This document shows positions 7,873 through 16,495 of a stretch of 40,326 nt of DNA, piece by piece. Under the pieces are notes generated by a model. The model saw nothing but the letters and a program-made list of their open reading frames with translations, searched no databases and was not told the DNA's origin. This stretch comes from Cohnella sp. OV330 (GTDB lineage Bacteria > Bacillota > Bacilli > Paenibacillales > Paenibacillaceae). How positions within the stretch are numbered: the first letter of the stretch is position 1; each line of letters starts with the position of its first letter. The position numbers and the translations under genes were made by a program. The stretch is from NCBI RefSeq assembly GCF_900112065.1, contig NZ_FOKE01000009.1, forward strand, positions 1 through 40,326, written 5' to 3'.

Positions 7873-10800
7873 ATGAAAGCTTCAAAGAAAATCCTGTCCG
7901 GCGCCCTATCGACGGCGCTGGCGGCGTCCGCCGTGTTGACAGGCGTCGCCGCGCCGGCGTCGGCATGGGCTGCCGAATCGTCGGCGACGGTAATTCCGTC
8001 CGCCGTATCAGCATCAACCGCCGGGCAGCCGCTGTCCGACACGCTGCAGCATTGGGCGAAGGACAGCATCGCCAAATGGGCGGCGAGCGGCGTGCTTAGC
8101 GGATATCCCGACCAGACGTTCCATCCGAACGACCGGATCACGCGCGCCGAGTTCGCGACGATCCTGAACCGCGTATTCGGCTTTTATGCCGAATCGAACG
8201 AGGCCTTCTCCGACGTCCGGGAATCAAGCTGGTACGCCGACGCGCTGTCGATCGCTCGCGAAGCCGGCTATTACGAGGGCTTCCCGGGGAATCGGGCGCA
8301 GGCGGAGAACGCGATCAGCCGTCAGGACGCGGTCACGCTGCTGGCGCGCGTGTTTTCGCTGGCCGCATCGGGGGGCGCTTCAGCGACGGCGAGCTTCAGC
8401 GACGGCGCGAAGATTCAAGCTTACGCCAAGTCGGCGGTGGACGCGCTGTCCGGGGTGCTTAGCGGTTATCAGGACGGCACCTTCCGTCCGAACGACAGCA
8501 TCACGCGGGCCGAGGTCGTGACGCTGATCGACAAGCTCGTCGCAGGTTATTATGCCTCTGCGGGCATCGTCGAAGGCGGGGAGATCGCGGGCAACGTCGT
8601 CGTCAATCACGACGGAGCGACGCTTAAGAACGCGGTCGTCAGCGGCAATTTGTACCTGTCTGCCGGCATCGGCGACGGCGAAGTGAAACTCGACGGCGTC
8701 ACGGTCAAAGGCAAGACGTTCATCGCGGGCGGCGGCCCGCACACCGTCATCCTGAACGATTCGACGCTGGGCGAGGTCGTCGTCGACCGCAAGGAAGGCG
8801 AGGTTCGCGTACAAGCGACCGGCAAGACGGCGATCGGCCAAATCACGATGGAGCGTGCGTCAAAGCTGGAGTTGGGTCAAGGCGTCCGGATCGAAGCCGC
8901 GACGTTCAACGGGCCGGTCGGGCTAGAGCTGGCTGCGGGCGCGTCGATCAAAGACCTGAAGGTAAATTCGGGCGCAGGCGGCACGACGATAGCGGGCGGC
9001 GGCGCGGTGGGATCCGCGTTCATCGCGGCGTCCGGCGTCACCGTAGGCGGGAAACCGGTCGAAGCAGGCACGTTCGGCATCGCGAACGGCGCCGCCACGC
9101 CCAGCGCGATCTCGCCTTCGACGAATTCGCCCGTTACGACGCCGACCAACCCTGCGGTCAGCGTGAACCTCGTCGATCCGGATGCGTCCGCCGCGACGAA
9201 GTCCCTGTTCGTTTACTTGAACGAGATTCGCGGAAAAGGCATCTTGTTCGGGCAGCAGCACGCGACGACGGAAGGCTTGTCCATCGGCAAGCGGGACGGC
9301 ACCGAGTCCGACGCGTACAACGCGGTGGGCGAGTATCCTGCGCTGTTCGGCTGGGACACGCTCACGCTGGAAGGCAAGGAGAAGCCGGGCGTATCCGGCG
9401 ACTTCGCACAGAGCCGCGACAAGCTGATCGACGTGATGAAAAAGGCCTATAACTACGGCGGCGTATTGACGCTGAGCTCGCACTTGCCGAACTTCGTGAC
9501 GGGCGGCGACTTCTACGACCTGAAGGGCAACGTCGTCTCGCATATTCTGCCGGGCGGCGACAAACATGCCGAATACAATGCGTTCCTCGACAACATCGCG
9601 GACTTCGCGAACCGCCTGAAGGACGACAACGGCAATCCGATCCCGGTCGTTTACCGTCCGTTCCACGAGCAGAGCGGCAGCTGGTTCTGGTGGGGCTCGG
9701 CTTTCACGACGAAGGATGAATATCGCGAGATTTATCGCTATACGGTCGAGTATCTGAGAGATATCAAGGGCGTGAGCAATTTCCTGTACGCCTACTCGCC
9801 TGGCGGCGGCTTCGGCACGAGCGAGGATCGGTACATGGAGACGTATCCGGGAGACGACTACGTCGACATCCTCGGCTTCGACAGCTACTATAACGGGGAA
9901 GGCCAAAGCTGGTTCGACGGCGTCACGACGGAAGCCGCGCTCGTATCGCGCGTAGCGGACGGCCATCATAAGGTCGCCGCGCTCACCGAGTTCGGCTATC
10001 AGCAGATGAAGGCCAGCGGCAACACGACGCCCGATTTCTACACGAAGCTCTCCGCAGCGCTGCAGTCCGATCCGGACGCCAGGAAGATGGCTTATATGCT
10101 CACCTGGGCGAACTTCGGGCCGACCGCCTACGTGCCTTATCCGACGGGCGAGGGACAGCCCGCGCATCAGATGCTGCCGGACTTCGTCAAGTATTTTGAG
10201 GAGTCTTACACCCTTTTCAACAAGGAAGTGTCCCACGCCTACGACCGCAACGTAGCGACGGAGCGCGAGCAGCCGTTCATGCACGTCGCTTCGCCGACCG
10301 ACCAAAGCACGGTCAAGACGACTACGACGCAGATCCGCGCGCGCATCCTGAACGAGACGCCGGCCAAGGTCGTCTATACGACGGCTGGGGACGAGGCCGA
10401 GCATGCGCTGACGCTCGATCCGGCGACCGGCTTTTACACGGCCGATTGGTCCCCGGCGGCAAGCCTGAACGGCAAGTCGGCGACCGTCACCGTCAAGGCG
10501 TACGACACGAACGGCAAGGTGCTGCAGACGCAGACGAACACGGTGTTCGTGAAAATTCCGGAGGTGCTGATCGGCGCGTATACGTTCGACGACGGCATCG
10601 AGGGCATTCAGAGCAACGGCGGATGGCAGGCGGACATCGAAAGTCTCTCGCAAGTCAGCTTGAACGGTAATGGGAAACTCAAGCTGAGCGTCGTCGGCAC
10701 GACGTATACGGACGATTGGCAGGAGCTCAAGCTGGAGCTGAAAAACGCCAAGGCCGTCGCGGGCGCGGATACGCTCTCCGGCGTGAAACGTCTCAAATAC

Positions 10801-12129
10801 GAAGCGTGGGTGCCGGTCTTGGCTGGCGCGAAGAGCGGCAAAGCAACGTTGCGCAGCGTCGTCCAGCTGCCCCCGGATTGGGACCGCAAGTATGGCATGG
10901 ACACGACGCAGGTGTCTTTTGAAAATCTGGAGAAGGTCGAAATCAATGGGGAGCCGTACGTCCACTATGCGGCGGCGATCGATCTGACGGACGCGGACGC
11001 GCTTGCGGCGGCTGACGATCTGGCGCTCTCGCTCGTCGGCAGCGGATTGGACGGCGGCGGCGCCGAATACCCGGTCTATATCGACAACATCCGTCTGTAC
11101 AGCACGTACCAGGATGCCGCCGCCGATCCGGCGTCGGTCGACGACTTCGAAGGCTACCTAGGCAGCAATGACGCGCTAGGCGCGAAGTTCGTACACGCGG
11201 GCGGCGACGATACGGCTTCAGCCCTCGACGCAGGCAACAAGCACGGCGGCAGCTATGGGCTGAAGTACGCCTATACGTTGGGGAACAGCGGCTATGCCGG
11301 CATCACCAAGGCGCTCGGAGGCGTGGATTGGTCGGGCTACAACGCCCTGCAATTCTGGTATAAGCCGGACGGCAAGGGCCAGAAGCTCGTCATGCAGATC
11401 AATGCCGACGGCAAGACGTACGAGTATTATCCGGATACGACGACGGAGGATGCGCAGTTCGTGACCGCTCCGTTTAACGCATTCAAGCCGGCCAACGGCG
11501 CGACGGGCACGCTCACGAAGCTGAACCTGTCCAAGGTGAACGCGTTCTCCATCTACACGAACGCGAAGCCGGAAGGCACCAAGCTGACGTCTTCGATGTA
11601 CTTCGACGACATCCGCGCGGTCAGCGACGCCGCGGCGGGCACGGTGCCGAACGGCAGCGCCGGCGGCGGGTTGCCGACGGGCACGCTGTACGGCTTCGAC
11701 AGCTCGACCGAAGGTTGGGCGCTGAACGACAGCCAGAACACGCTCGGCGCCGCCAACGTAAGGCAGACGTCGGACGGAGACTCGAAGGTGCTGGCGGTGG
11801 ATTTCAATGCGACCGGCACGGGAAGTTCGCCGCAGCTTGAGCTCGGCGCGGTCTCGGACAAAGACCTGAGCAACGGATCCGCGATCAAGCTCAAGGTGCG
11901 TCTTGCCGCGGGCACGGCCAAGGCCAAGCTATTCATTAAGCACGGCGGCGCATGGACGTGGGTGAGCGCCGACGAAGCGACGCTGAATACGGAATATCAG
12001 ACGTTGACGCTTAACTTGAATGCCGGCGGCATCGACAAGACGGCGATCAAAACGATCGGCCTGCAAGTGTACGCGCCGGACGGTACGGGCACGATGACCT
12101 TGTACGTGGACGAAGTCGCGTTGGAATAG
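7873..12129 (+). CDS. SLH-anchored multidomain GH26 beta-mannanase
   Basis: A 1418-residue exported enzyme starting at ATG 7873, with AAGGAGG 7 nt upstream. In order: signal peptide (about 1-33, ending APASAWA); three SLH domains (about 56-100, 111-165, 174-230), which dock to pyruvylated wall polymer; a repetitive beta-helix-like segment (about 234-403); a short Thr/Pro linker; a GH26 catalytic domain (about 431-790); an Ig-like domain (about 803-898); and three C-terminal beta-sandwich modules, CBM27-like (about 899-1077), CBM11-like (about 1090-1255) and one unassigned (about 1272-1418). The acid/base Glu is in PFHEQSG (Glu599) and the nucleophile in LTEFGY (Glu706). It would hydrolyse mannan or mixed-linkage glucan at the cell surface. 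CBM family names are judged by eye and less certain than GH26 and SLH. Confidence 0.9.
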   Translation: MKASKKILSGALSTALAASAVLTGVAAPASAWAAESSATVIPSAVSASTAGQPLSDTLQHWAKDSIAKWAASGVLSGYPDQTFHPNDRITRAEFATILNRVFGFYAESNEAFSDVRESSWYADALSIAREAGYYEGFPGNRAQAENAISRQDAVTLLARVFSLAASGGASATASFSDGAKIQAYAKSAVDALSGVLSGYQDGTFRPNDSITRAEVVTLIDKLVAGYYASAGIVEGGEIAGNVVVNHDGATLKNAVVSGNLYLSAGIGDGEVKLDGVTVKGKTFIAGGGPHTVILNDSTLGEVVVDRKEGEVRVQATGKTAIGQITMERASKLELGQGVRIEAATFNGPVGLELAAGASIKDLKVNSGAGGTTIAGGGAVGSAFIAASGVTVGGKPVEAGTFGIANGAATPSAISPSTNSPVTTPTNPAVSVNLVDPDASAATKSLFVYLNEIRGKGILFGQQHATTEGLSIGKRDGTESDAYNAVGEYPALFGWDTLTLEGKEKPGVSGDFAQSRDKLIDVMKKAYNYGGVLTLSSHLPNFVTGGDFYDLKGNVVSHILPGGDKHAEYNAFLDNIADFANRLKDDNGNPIPVVYRPFHEQSGSWFWWGSAFTTKDEYREIYRYTVEYLRDIKGVSNFLYAYSPGGGFGTSEDRYMETYPGDDYVDILGFDSYYNGEGQSWFDGVTTEAALVSRVADGHHKVAALTEFGYQQMKASGNTTPDFYTKLSAALQSDPDARKMAYMLTWANFGPTAYVPYPTGEGQPAHQMLPDFVKYFEESYTLFNKEVSHAYDRNVATEREQPFMHVASPTDQSTVKTTTTQIRARILNETPAKVVYTTAGDEAEHALTLDPATGFYTADWSPAASLNGKSATVTVKAYDTNGKVLQTQTNTVFVKIPEVLIGAYTFDDGIEGIQSNGGWQADIESLSQVSLNGNGKLKLSVVGTTYTDDWQELKLELKNAKAVAGADTLSGVKRLKYEAWVPVLAGAKSGKATLRSVVQLPPDWDRKYGMDTTQVSFENLEKVEINGEPYVHYAAAIDLTDADALAAADDLALSLVGSGLDGGGAEYPVYIDNIRLYSTYQDAAADPASVDDFEGYLGSNDALGAKFVHAGGDDTASALDAGNKHGGSYGLKYAYTLGNSGYAGITKALGGVDWSGYNALQFWYKPDGKGQKLVMQINADGKTYEYYPDTTTEDAQFVTAPFNAFKPANGATGTLTKLNLSKVNAFSIYTNAKPEGTKLTSSMYFDDIRAVSDAAAGTVPNGSAGGGLPTGTLYGFDSSTEGWALNDSQNTLGAANVRQTSDGDSKVLAVDFNATGTGSSPQLELGAVSDKDLSNGSAIKLKVRLAAGTAKAKLFIKHGGAWTWVSADEATLNTEYQTLTLNLNAGGIDKTAIKTIGLQVYAPDGTGTMTLYVDEVALE

Positions 12130-12170
12130 CAGGACGGCGCTAGGCGGTGAACCCCCGCCGAGCCAATTAA

Positions 12171-12215
12171 AAAGACGGCGCTCCCGAGCCGCCAAGCGGC
12201 CGGGGCGCCGTCTTT
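12171..12215 (+). terminator. Terminator after the GH26 gene
   Basis: AAAGACGGCGCTCCC (12171-12185) pairs with CGGGGCGCCGTCTTT (12201-12215). The A-rich start and T-rich end could make it work in both directions. Confidence 0.8.
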
Positions 12216-12489
12216 GTCGCGCGCTGCGACGGGAGACGAACGAGAGGGCTGATGGGCCGGAGCCTGCTCGTGGGCAGGGCGGCTATGCGGGATTGCTGTG
12301 TCTAGGGTTCGTCTACCCGCAGATCGTACCGCCGTGATCGAAGCGCAGTCGGCAGCAGCGCCCGGGTTCGCCCCGGGGACGACGCGTCCATTGACTCATG
12401 GCTTAATCTGTAATTAAACGCGTGCGCGCGCCGTCAAACGACAAATTGCGATTTTAATCAAAAAAGGAACCTTTACCCATGGGGCTGCC
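12216..12489. other. Intergenic stretch without a recognised gene
   Basis: No convincing reading frame with a ribosome binding site. A short CCCGGG/CCCGGG stem with a TTCGC loop lies near 12360. The AT-rich end (about 12450-12475) may hold the 3' end of the DUF3889 transcript. Confidence 0.4.
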
Positions 12490-12852
12490 TCAGCGAGGCG
12501 TCTCTTTCATGGCGACCGAGACCAAGCGATCCTCGGCGTCGTTGAACCGGACGGTTACGTACACGCCGAATTCCCGGTCGGCCTGGCGGAGCCACAGCTT
12601 GAATTTCTCCTCGCTTAGGCCATTGCCGAGCTGCGTTCTGCCGATGTGCAAATAATCGACGAGCGATGCCTGCGGGTACTTGTGCTTCGTCTCCTCGATG
12701 GCGATGAGGCTCCATTTGTGATAGGTCGTATCCGCGGCATCGGCGTGTTCGGCGCGGACCGCCAAAGCCGTCCAGGCTGCGATGGCCAATAAGGCGAGCA
12801 GGACGCCGGCGCGCGCTGCGCCCGTTATCGCCTTGGGGAATCTTTGACTCAT
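12490..12852 (-). CDS. DUF3889 (YqzG/YhdC-like) exported small protein
   Basis: A 120-residue protein with an N-terminal signal or anchor segment (AGVLLALLAIAAWTALAV). The C-terminal domain is that of DUF3889, recognised by YHKWSLIAIEETKHKYPQ, SLVDYLHIGR, EEKFKLWL and EFGVYVTVRF. B. subtilis YqzG and YhdC are family members of unknown function. AGGAGG lies 11 nt before the ATG. It is a single-gene unit on the minus strand, divergent from the Uma2 gene. Expected location is outside the membrane. Confidence 0.8.
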   Translation of the reverse strand: MSQRFPKAITGAARAGVLLALLAIAAWTALAVRAEHADAADTTYHKWSLIAIEETKHKYPQASLVDYLHIGRTQLGNGLSEEKFKLWLRQADREFGVYVTVRFNDAEDRLVSVAMKETPR

Positions 12853-12969
12853 TGCGGTTACGACCTCCTGTATCGTCGGTTGCCAACCGTACCATTATGC
12901 CCCAATCGAAGCGGATGATGCCGACGCGGGCGTCGAGGCCGAATCATTGCGAATCGTAGCGAATCGCGA

Positions 12970-12998
12970 TTGACAAGGCTTCGTCAACCAAGCATAAT
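12970..12998 (+). promoter_or_regulatory. Strong sigma-A promoter ahead of the Uma2 gene
   Basis: Perfect TTGACA at 12970-12975, a 17-bp spacer and CATAAT at 12993-12998. The expected start is near 13005. Two GCGAATCG repeats 10 bp apart sit just upstream of the -35. Confidence 0.7.
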
Positions 12999-13014
12999 AC
13001 TGGTAATTAATTGT

Positions 13015-13074
13015 ACGGGGAAGCGCCCCGTCGGAGCCGCACACGGGACGTGTCGCTTTGACGGGGCGCTTTTT
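13015..13074 (+). terminator. Leader terminator/attenuator-like hairpin before Uma2
   Basis: AAGCGCCCCGTC (13021-13032) pairs perfectly over 12 bp with GACGGGGCGCTT (13060-13071), followed by TTT. The 5' arm can instead pair with an earlier ACGGGG (13015-13020 with 13026-13031), giving two mutually exclusive hairpins. It lies only about 15 nt after the predicted transcription start and before the Uma2 start codon, so full expression would need read-through. Confidence 0.6.
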
Positions 13075-13095
13075 ACCGTAAAAGGGAGCGGGAAA

Positions 13096-13701
13096 ATGGG
13101 CGACGGGAACAAGAAGGGCAGGGATGGCGAGGATCGCGAGCAGGTCGTGACCTACGATATTTACGCAGAGATGCCGGACGACGGCAACCGTTACGAGATT
13201 TTCGACGGCAAGCTGGAGCTGTTGTCCCCCGGACCGAATATTTTTCATCAGGCGATAAGCGGCAAATTGTATCTGCTCGTACAGAGCTGCATCTCGGATT
13301 ACATCGTGTTGTACTCGCCGCTGGATATCATTCTGAGCAAGACCAACGTCATGCAGCCGGACCTCGTGCTCGTCAGCAAGGACCGCTGGGAGATTGTCAG
13401 CAAGCGCGGCGTGGAGGGCGCTCCTGATCTGGCGGTGGAGATTCTGTCGCCGGGCTCTCGCAAGCGGGATCGGGTACGCAAGCACGCGGTCTACGAGAAG
13501 CATGGCGTGCCCGAATATTGGATCGTCGACCCGACCGCCCGGACGCTGGAGCAATTTGTGCTCGTCGACGGCCGCTTCCGGTTAGGGGAGCTTTTCGAGG
13601 AGCAGGACCGCGTCGTGTCGGAGCGGTTCCCGTGCGTCTCCTTCGCGGTGGACGAGCTGTTCAAAGGCGACGTGCTGGAGCGGCTGGCTTCGCTGAGCTA
13701 A
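13096..13701 (+). CDS. Uma2-family (DUF820) putative endonuclease
   Basis: A 201-residue protein of the Uma2/DUF820 family, a PD-(D/E)xK nuclease fold common in Cyanobacteria and some Firmicutes. The core can be followed: YEIFDGKLELLSPGP, the PD of QPDLVLVSK, the Glu of DLAVEILSPGS, then a basic RKRDR and KHGVPEYWIVDP. The start is ATG 13096, behind AAAGGGAG; in-frame codons farther upstream read through the leader hairpin and are unlikely. The biological role of the family is unclear, with DNA repair or remnants of mobile elements among the proposals. It is transcribed alone from a strong promoter with an attenuator-like leader. Confidence 0.85.
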   Translation: MGDGNKKGRDGEDREQVVTYDIYAEMPDDGNRYEIFDGKLELLSPGPNIFHQAISGKLYLLVQSCISDYIVLYSPLDIILSKTNVMQPDLVLVSKDRWEIVSKRGVEGAPDLAVEILSPGSRKRDRVRKHAVYEKHGVPEYWIVDPTARTLEQFVLVDGRFRLGELFEEQDRVVSERFPCVSFAVDELFKGDVLERLASLS

Positions 13702-13748
13702 GCGGGCACGCTTGGTGAAGCTAACGCGGACTTTTTCTGATAGACCGT

Positions 13749-14369
13749 CTACTTCGCCACCGCAAACCGCAGCACCGTCCGCAGTTTTTCCGTCGCCGTC
13801 CTGCGCGGGTCGGACAGGTAGATCTCCCGATGGAGCTTTGAGGCTCGCCGGTAGCCCGCCTCTGCGCAGAACGCCTCCATTTTCGCGAAGCTCGCGGGCT
13901 CGTCTTCAAAGCTGCCCGTGTGCATCATTTGACAGCTCGGGCCGTCCTCTATCGTTACGAATTTCAAGCGCGCTAGCTGCGGGTTCGGCTTCTTGGCCGC
14001 CGTCTTTTCGACGAAGTAACGGAACCCTTCCTCGGTCAGAAAATCGGGCTGGCGGATCATTATCGTATACTTCCAGTTGCTCTTATCCGTGGCAGGCCGC
14101 GTCAGATCCACGAGGCCCCACACCCCCTCCAGCGGGTAGACCGTATAGTCGTAGTACCCCTCCGGCGCGTCGCTTCCTTTATACGACATTTTGACGGCAT
14201 AGCTCAGCGCGTACAGCGCCGCCGTTTCCAGCGCGAACGCGGGACGGTTCGGATCCCCCTCGCCATCGATCGCGGCGAAGGGCATGGCGGGTACGTCGAG
14301 AATGACGGGCTCGCCTTTGGGCAGATAGAGCGCTTTGTCGTGTTTTTTATAATCGATTTTGGCTGGCAT
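13749..14369 (-). CDS. GyrI-like small-molecule-binding domain protein
   Basis: A 206-residue stand-alone GyrI-like protein. Family signatures are the start (KHDKALYLPKGEPVILDVPAMPF), the AALYALSYAVKMSYKG helix, the YTVYPLEGVWGL strand and the GPSCQMMHTGSFEDEPASF block. GyrI-like domains resemble the effector-binding domain of SAV2435/Rob-type proteins and bind hydrophobic small molecules; some hydrolyse toxic compounds. GAGGAGG lies 7 nt before the ATG. It faces the Uma2 gene tail to tail with a 47-bp gap. The ligand is unknown. Confidence 0.82.
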   Translation of the reverse strand: MPAKIDYKKHDKALYLPKGEPVILDVPAMPFAAIDGEGDPNRPAFALETAALYALSYAVKMSYKGSDAPEGYYDYTVYPLEGVWGLVDLTRPATDKSNWKYTIMIRQPDFLTEEGFRYFVEKTAAKKPNPQLARLKFVTIEDGPSCQMMHTGSFEDEPASFAKMEAFCAEAGYRRASKLHREIYLSDPRRTATEKLRTVLRFAVAK

Positions 14370-14390
14370 GAGCAGGCCTCCTCGCTAGGA

Positions 14391-14400
14391 ATAACGTTAT
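14391..14400. promoter_or_regulatory. 10-bp dyad in the promoter of the GyrI-like gene
   Basis: ATAACGTTAT is a perfect palindrome just upstream of the gene's ribosome binding site. TATTAT/TATAAC on the minus strand overlaps it and may be the -10 element. Confidence 0.3.
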
Positions 14401-14551
14401 AATACGGCACCGCCGGTGACAACGGCATGTCAGCGGCATATTTGCCCGTCACGGGGGCTGGACAACTCCGAGCCGCGATCGGTACACTTGGCTTATAGCG
14501 CAAAACGCAGCAAGTCACATCGATTCGAACAGAGCAGGGAGACCGTATCCA

Positions 14552-15928
14552 ATGAGATTTTCCATACAATACTTGTCATTCTTCGTCATTCAGTCGGAAA
14601 GCGGCAAGGAGACGGACACGAACAAGCGGTACAAGCACTATCAAACGCTGGATCATTACGACTACGAGGACAGCGAGGTCAAGTCGTTTCTCGACGAGGA
14701 ATTCTCGCGGATCGCGAAGCGGAAGGCCGACGTGAACCCGGACACCGCCGCGGCGCCGACCAAGATCGGCCGCTTTATTATGGAGCCGGGGCAGGAGCCC
14801 GAGAGCAACCCGAACTACAATCTGTTCCAGCGGCTGCGCGTGGCCACGACCAAGGAGCAGTTCCATTATGCCTGCGACGACGTGCTGCGGAGCTACATGG
14901 ACACGAGCGCGGTGCGCGGAGGCGCATTTATCGTGGCTGCTGCCAAGGTGAACGAGCTGTTCGACGAGCCGTTCGTGTTCGTGCTGAAGTGCGACTTCGA
15001 GTCGAAGATCGCCCGCATCTCCGACGAACGCAGCCTGATCTCGAAGGTCGACATGGCGATCAGCGCGCGCAACATCAAGTCGATCCAGTATCCCCACATG
15101 CCGGAGGAAGGGATGCTCGAGCCTTACGAGCTGAAGATTCATCAGGCGTCGCACGCGCGCTACTTCGAGGACTTCCTGAAGTACGTCTCGTACGAGAAGT
15201 CGAAGCCGGAGATCGTGAACGATCAGGTCCTGGGCCTGGTGCAGGAATATATGGAGCGCAAATGGTCGGGAGACGGCACGGAGGGCGAGACGGGCTATGC
15301 GGCGGACGGAGGCGCGGGAGCGATGCCGGGTTCGGCGGCTGGGCCGGAGGCCGGTTGGCCTGCGGATTACGGTTCCGGCGCGGATGACGCCGGCGGTCAA
15401 GGCGCTTACGAGGCGATCCGCGAGCGCGATCCGTCGGCGAGCATGGGCTACGGCGCGCCGGGCTACGACGCGGCGGGTTACGATGAAGCCGGCTTGGGCG
15501 GCGGCGCATACGGCGGCGGTCAGGGCGGCGGCTATGGCGGAGGCGGCGGAGGCGTGTCGCGGGCTGCACGGGGCAGCGGCGGCTGGGCGCAGGAGGCGCG
15601 CGAATTCGAGATGTGGGCGGCCGGCGACAAGCGGCAGCTGCAGGAGAAGTGGACGCACGAAGACGTCATGGGCGCGACCGCCCATATCGTCGAGTATCAG
15701 CCGGACCTGGAGCTGAAGTTCAAGGCCGACGATATTGCCGTCCGGGCGAAGATGAGCGACTACGGCGATTCGATCCATATCGCCCGCATGAACGGCAAGT
15801 ACGTGCTGCTGATCGAGGCCGACGGCCTGCATTTCGAGAAGGGGATGTCCCCGATCGAACTGCTCCACCCCGAGGACATCGAGCAAGTGCTCGCCCGCAT
15901 GCGCGGCCGTCCGCGCGCGGGTCATTGA
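14552..15928 (+). CDS. DUF3900 protein with a glycine/alanine-rich insert
   Basis: A 458-residue cytoplasmic protein matching DUF3900, a Bacillales family of unknown function. It is recognised by the N-terminus MRFSIQYLSFFVIQSE, then FDEPFVFVLKCDFESKIARI, SLISKVDMAISARNIKSIQYP and a C-terminal GDSIHIARMNGKYVLLIEADG block. Residues about 235-350 form a Gly/Ala/Tyr-rich, probably disordered stretch (YGGGQGGGYGGGGGG) that separates the two conserved parts. The start ATG has only a moderate site (CAGGGAG, about 11 nt upstream). No neighbouring gene hints at a role, and I assign none. Confidence 0.8.
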   Translation: MRFSIQYLSFFVIQSESGKETDTNKRYKHYQTLDHYDYEDSEVKSFLDEEFSRIAKRKADVNPDTAAAPTKIGRFIMEPGQEPESNPNYNLFQRLRVATTKEQFHYACDDVLRSYMDTSAVRGGAFIVAAAKVNELFDEPFVFVLKCDFESKIARISDERSLISKVDMAISARNIKSIQYPHMPEEGMLEPYELKIHQASHARYFEDFLKYVSYEKSKPEIVNDQVLGLVQEYMERKWSGDGTEGETGYAADGGAGAMPGSAAGPEAGWPADYGSGADDAGGQGAYEAIRERDPSASMGYGAPGYDAAGYDEAGLGGGAYGGGQGGGYGGGGGGVSRAARGSGGWAQEAREFEMWAAGDKRQLQEKWTHEDVMGATAHIVEYQPDLELKFKADDIAVRAKMSDYGDSIHIARMNGKYVLLIEADGLHFEKGMSPIELLHPEDIEQVLARMRGRPRAGH

Positions 15929-15962
15929 GGCGTTAACTTTCGGCAATAGACGCGGCGAGGTG

Positions 15963-15992
15963 CCGGGCGTACGATACGATGATATCGCCCGG
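15963..15992. other. Stem-loop downstream of the DUF3900 gene
   Basis: CCGGGCG (15963-15969) and CGCCCGG (15986-15992) form a 7-bp stem with a 16-nt loop. There is no T-run after it, so a terminator role is doubtful. Confidence 0.3.
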
Positions 15993-16065
15993 ACGGTACA
16001 GCTAACGGAGTTTCTCCTAGATTACTAGAGGAGCAGACTGCCTGCGGGACCCGGCGGCGAGGCGG

Positions 16066-16398
16066 ATAGCGGTAGTTTGGACCGCTATATAGCTGTGTGA
16101 CCTGGTTGTGCAGGCGAATAGCGGTGTTATTGACCGTTAATTAGCTGTGTGACCCGCAAGCGAAGCGGATAGCGGTAGTTTTGACCGCTATATAGCTGTG
16201 AGACCTGGTTGTGCAGGCGAATAGCGGCGTTTTTGACCGTTATTTAGCTGTGTGACCTGGCTTTTGAGGTGAATAGCGGTGTTTTTGACCGTTATTTAGC
16301 TGTGTGACCCGCAAGCGAGGCGGATAGCGGTAGTTTTGACCGCTATATAGCTGTGTGGCCTGGTTGTGCAGGCGTATAGCGGCGTTTTTGACCGCTAT
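16066..16398. repeat. Seven-unit 51/52-bp tandem array of a 23-bp palindrome (array B)
   Basis: Palindromes start at 16066, 16118, 16169, 16221, 16273, 16324 and 16376, giving steps of 52, 51, 52, 52, 51 and 52 bp. Each is ATAGCGG, a 7-bp T-rich centre, then GACCGCTAT or GACCGTTAT. The linkers are also conserved and fall into types beginning (A/T)TAGCTGTGTGACC, ending TTGTGCAGGCG or CGCAAGCGARGCGG. This is a tandem satellite-like array, not a CRISPR. It ends about 100 bp before the transporter gene. Confidence 0.9.
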
Positions 16399-16495
16399 TC
16401 GTTCTGCTCCCGCGAGCGAGGCAGTTAGGTGGCAGCTGGTTTTTCAAGCAAAAGCCGCCTGTCCAATCAATTTACTTCTAAGTCGAGGTATGCAT

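Noticed and set aside
8923..10965. Long minus-strand reading frame of 680 codons opposite the GH26 gene
   Set aside because: Arg/Val-rich translation, no family likeness and no ribosome binding site; it is the shadow of a GC-rich gene.
12970..13095. Extra 42-residue N-terminus for the Uma2 protein
   Set aside because: It would be encoded by the promoter and leader hairpin. The family begins near residue 10 of the shorter form, which has its own ribosome binding site.
15963..15992. Terminator of the DUF3900 gene
   Set aside because: Long loop, short stem and no T-run.
16066..16398. CRISPR array
   Set aside because: Repeats and spacing look CRISPR-like at first sight, but the spacers are near-copies of each other and no cas gene is present.
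16355..16495. N-terminal extension of the transporter gene into array B
   Set aside because: The frame is open but runs through repeat units and lacks a ribosome binding site until GAGG before GTG 16496.
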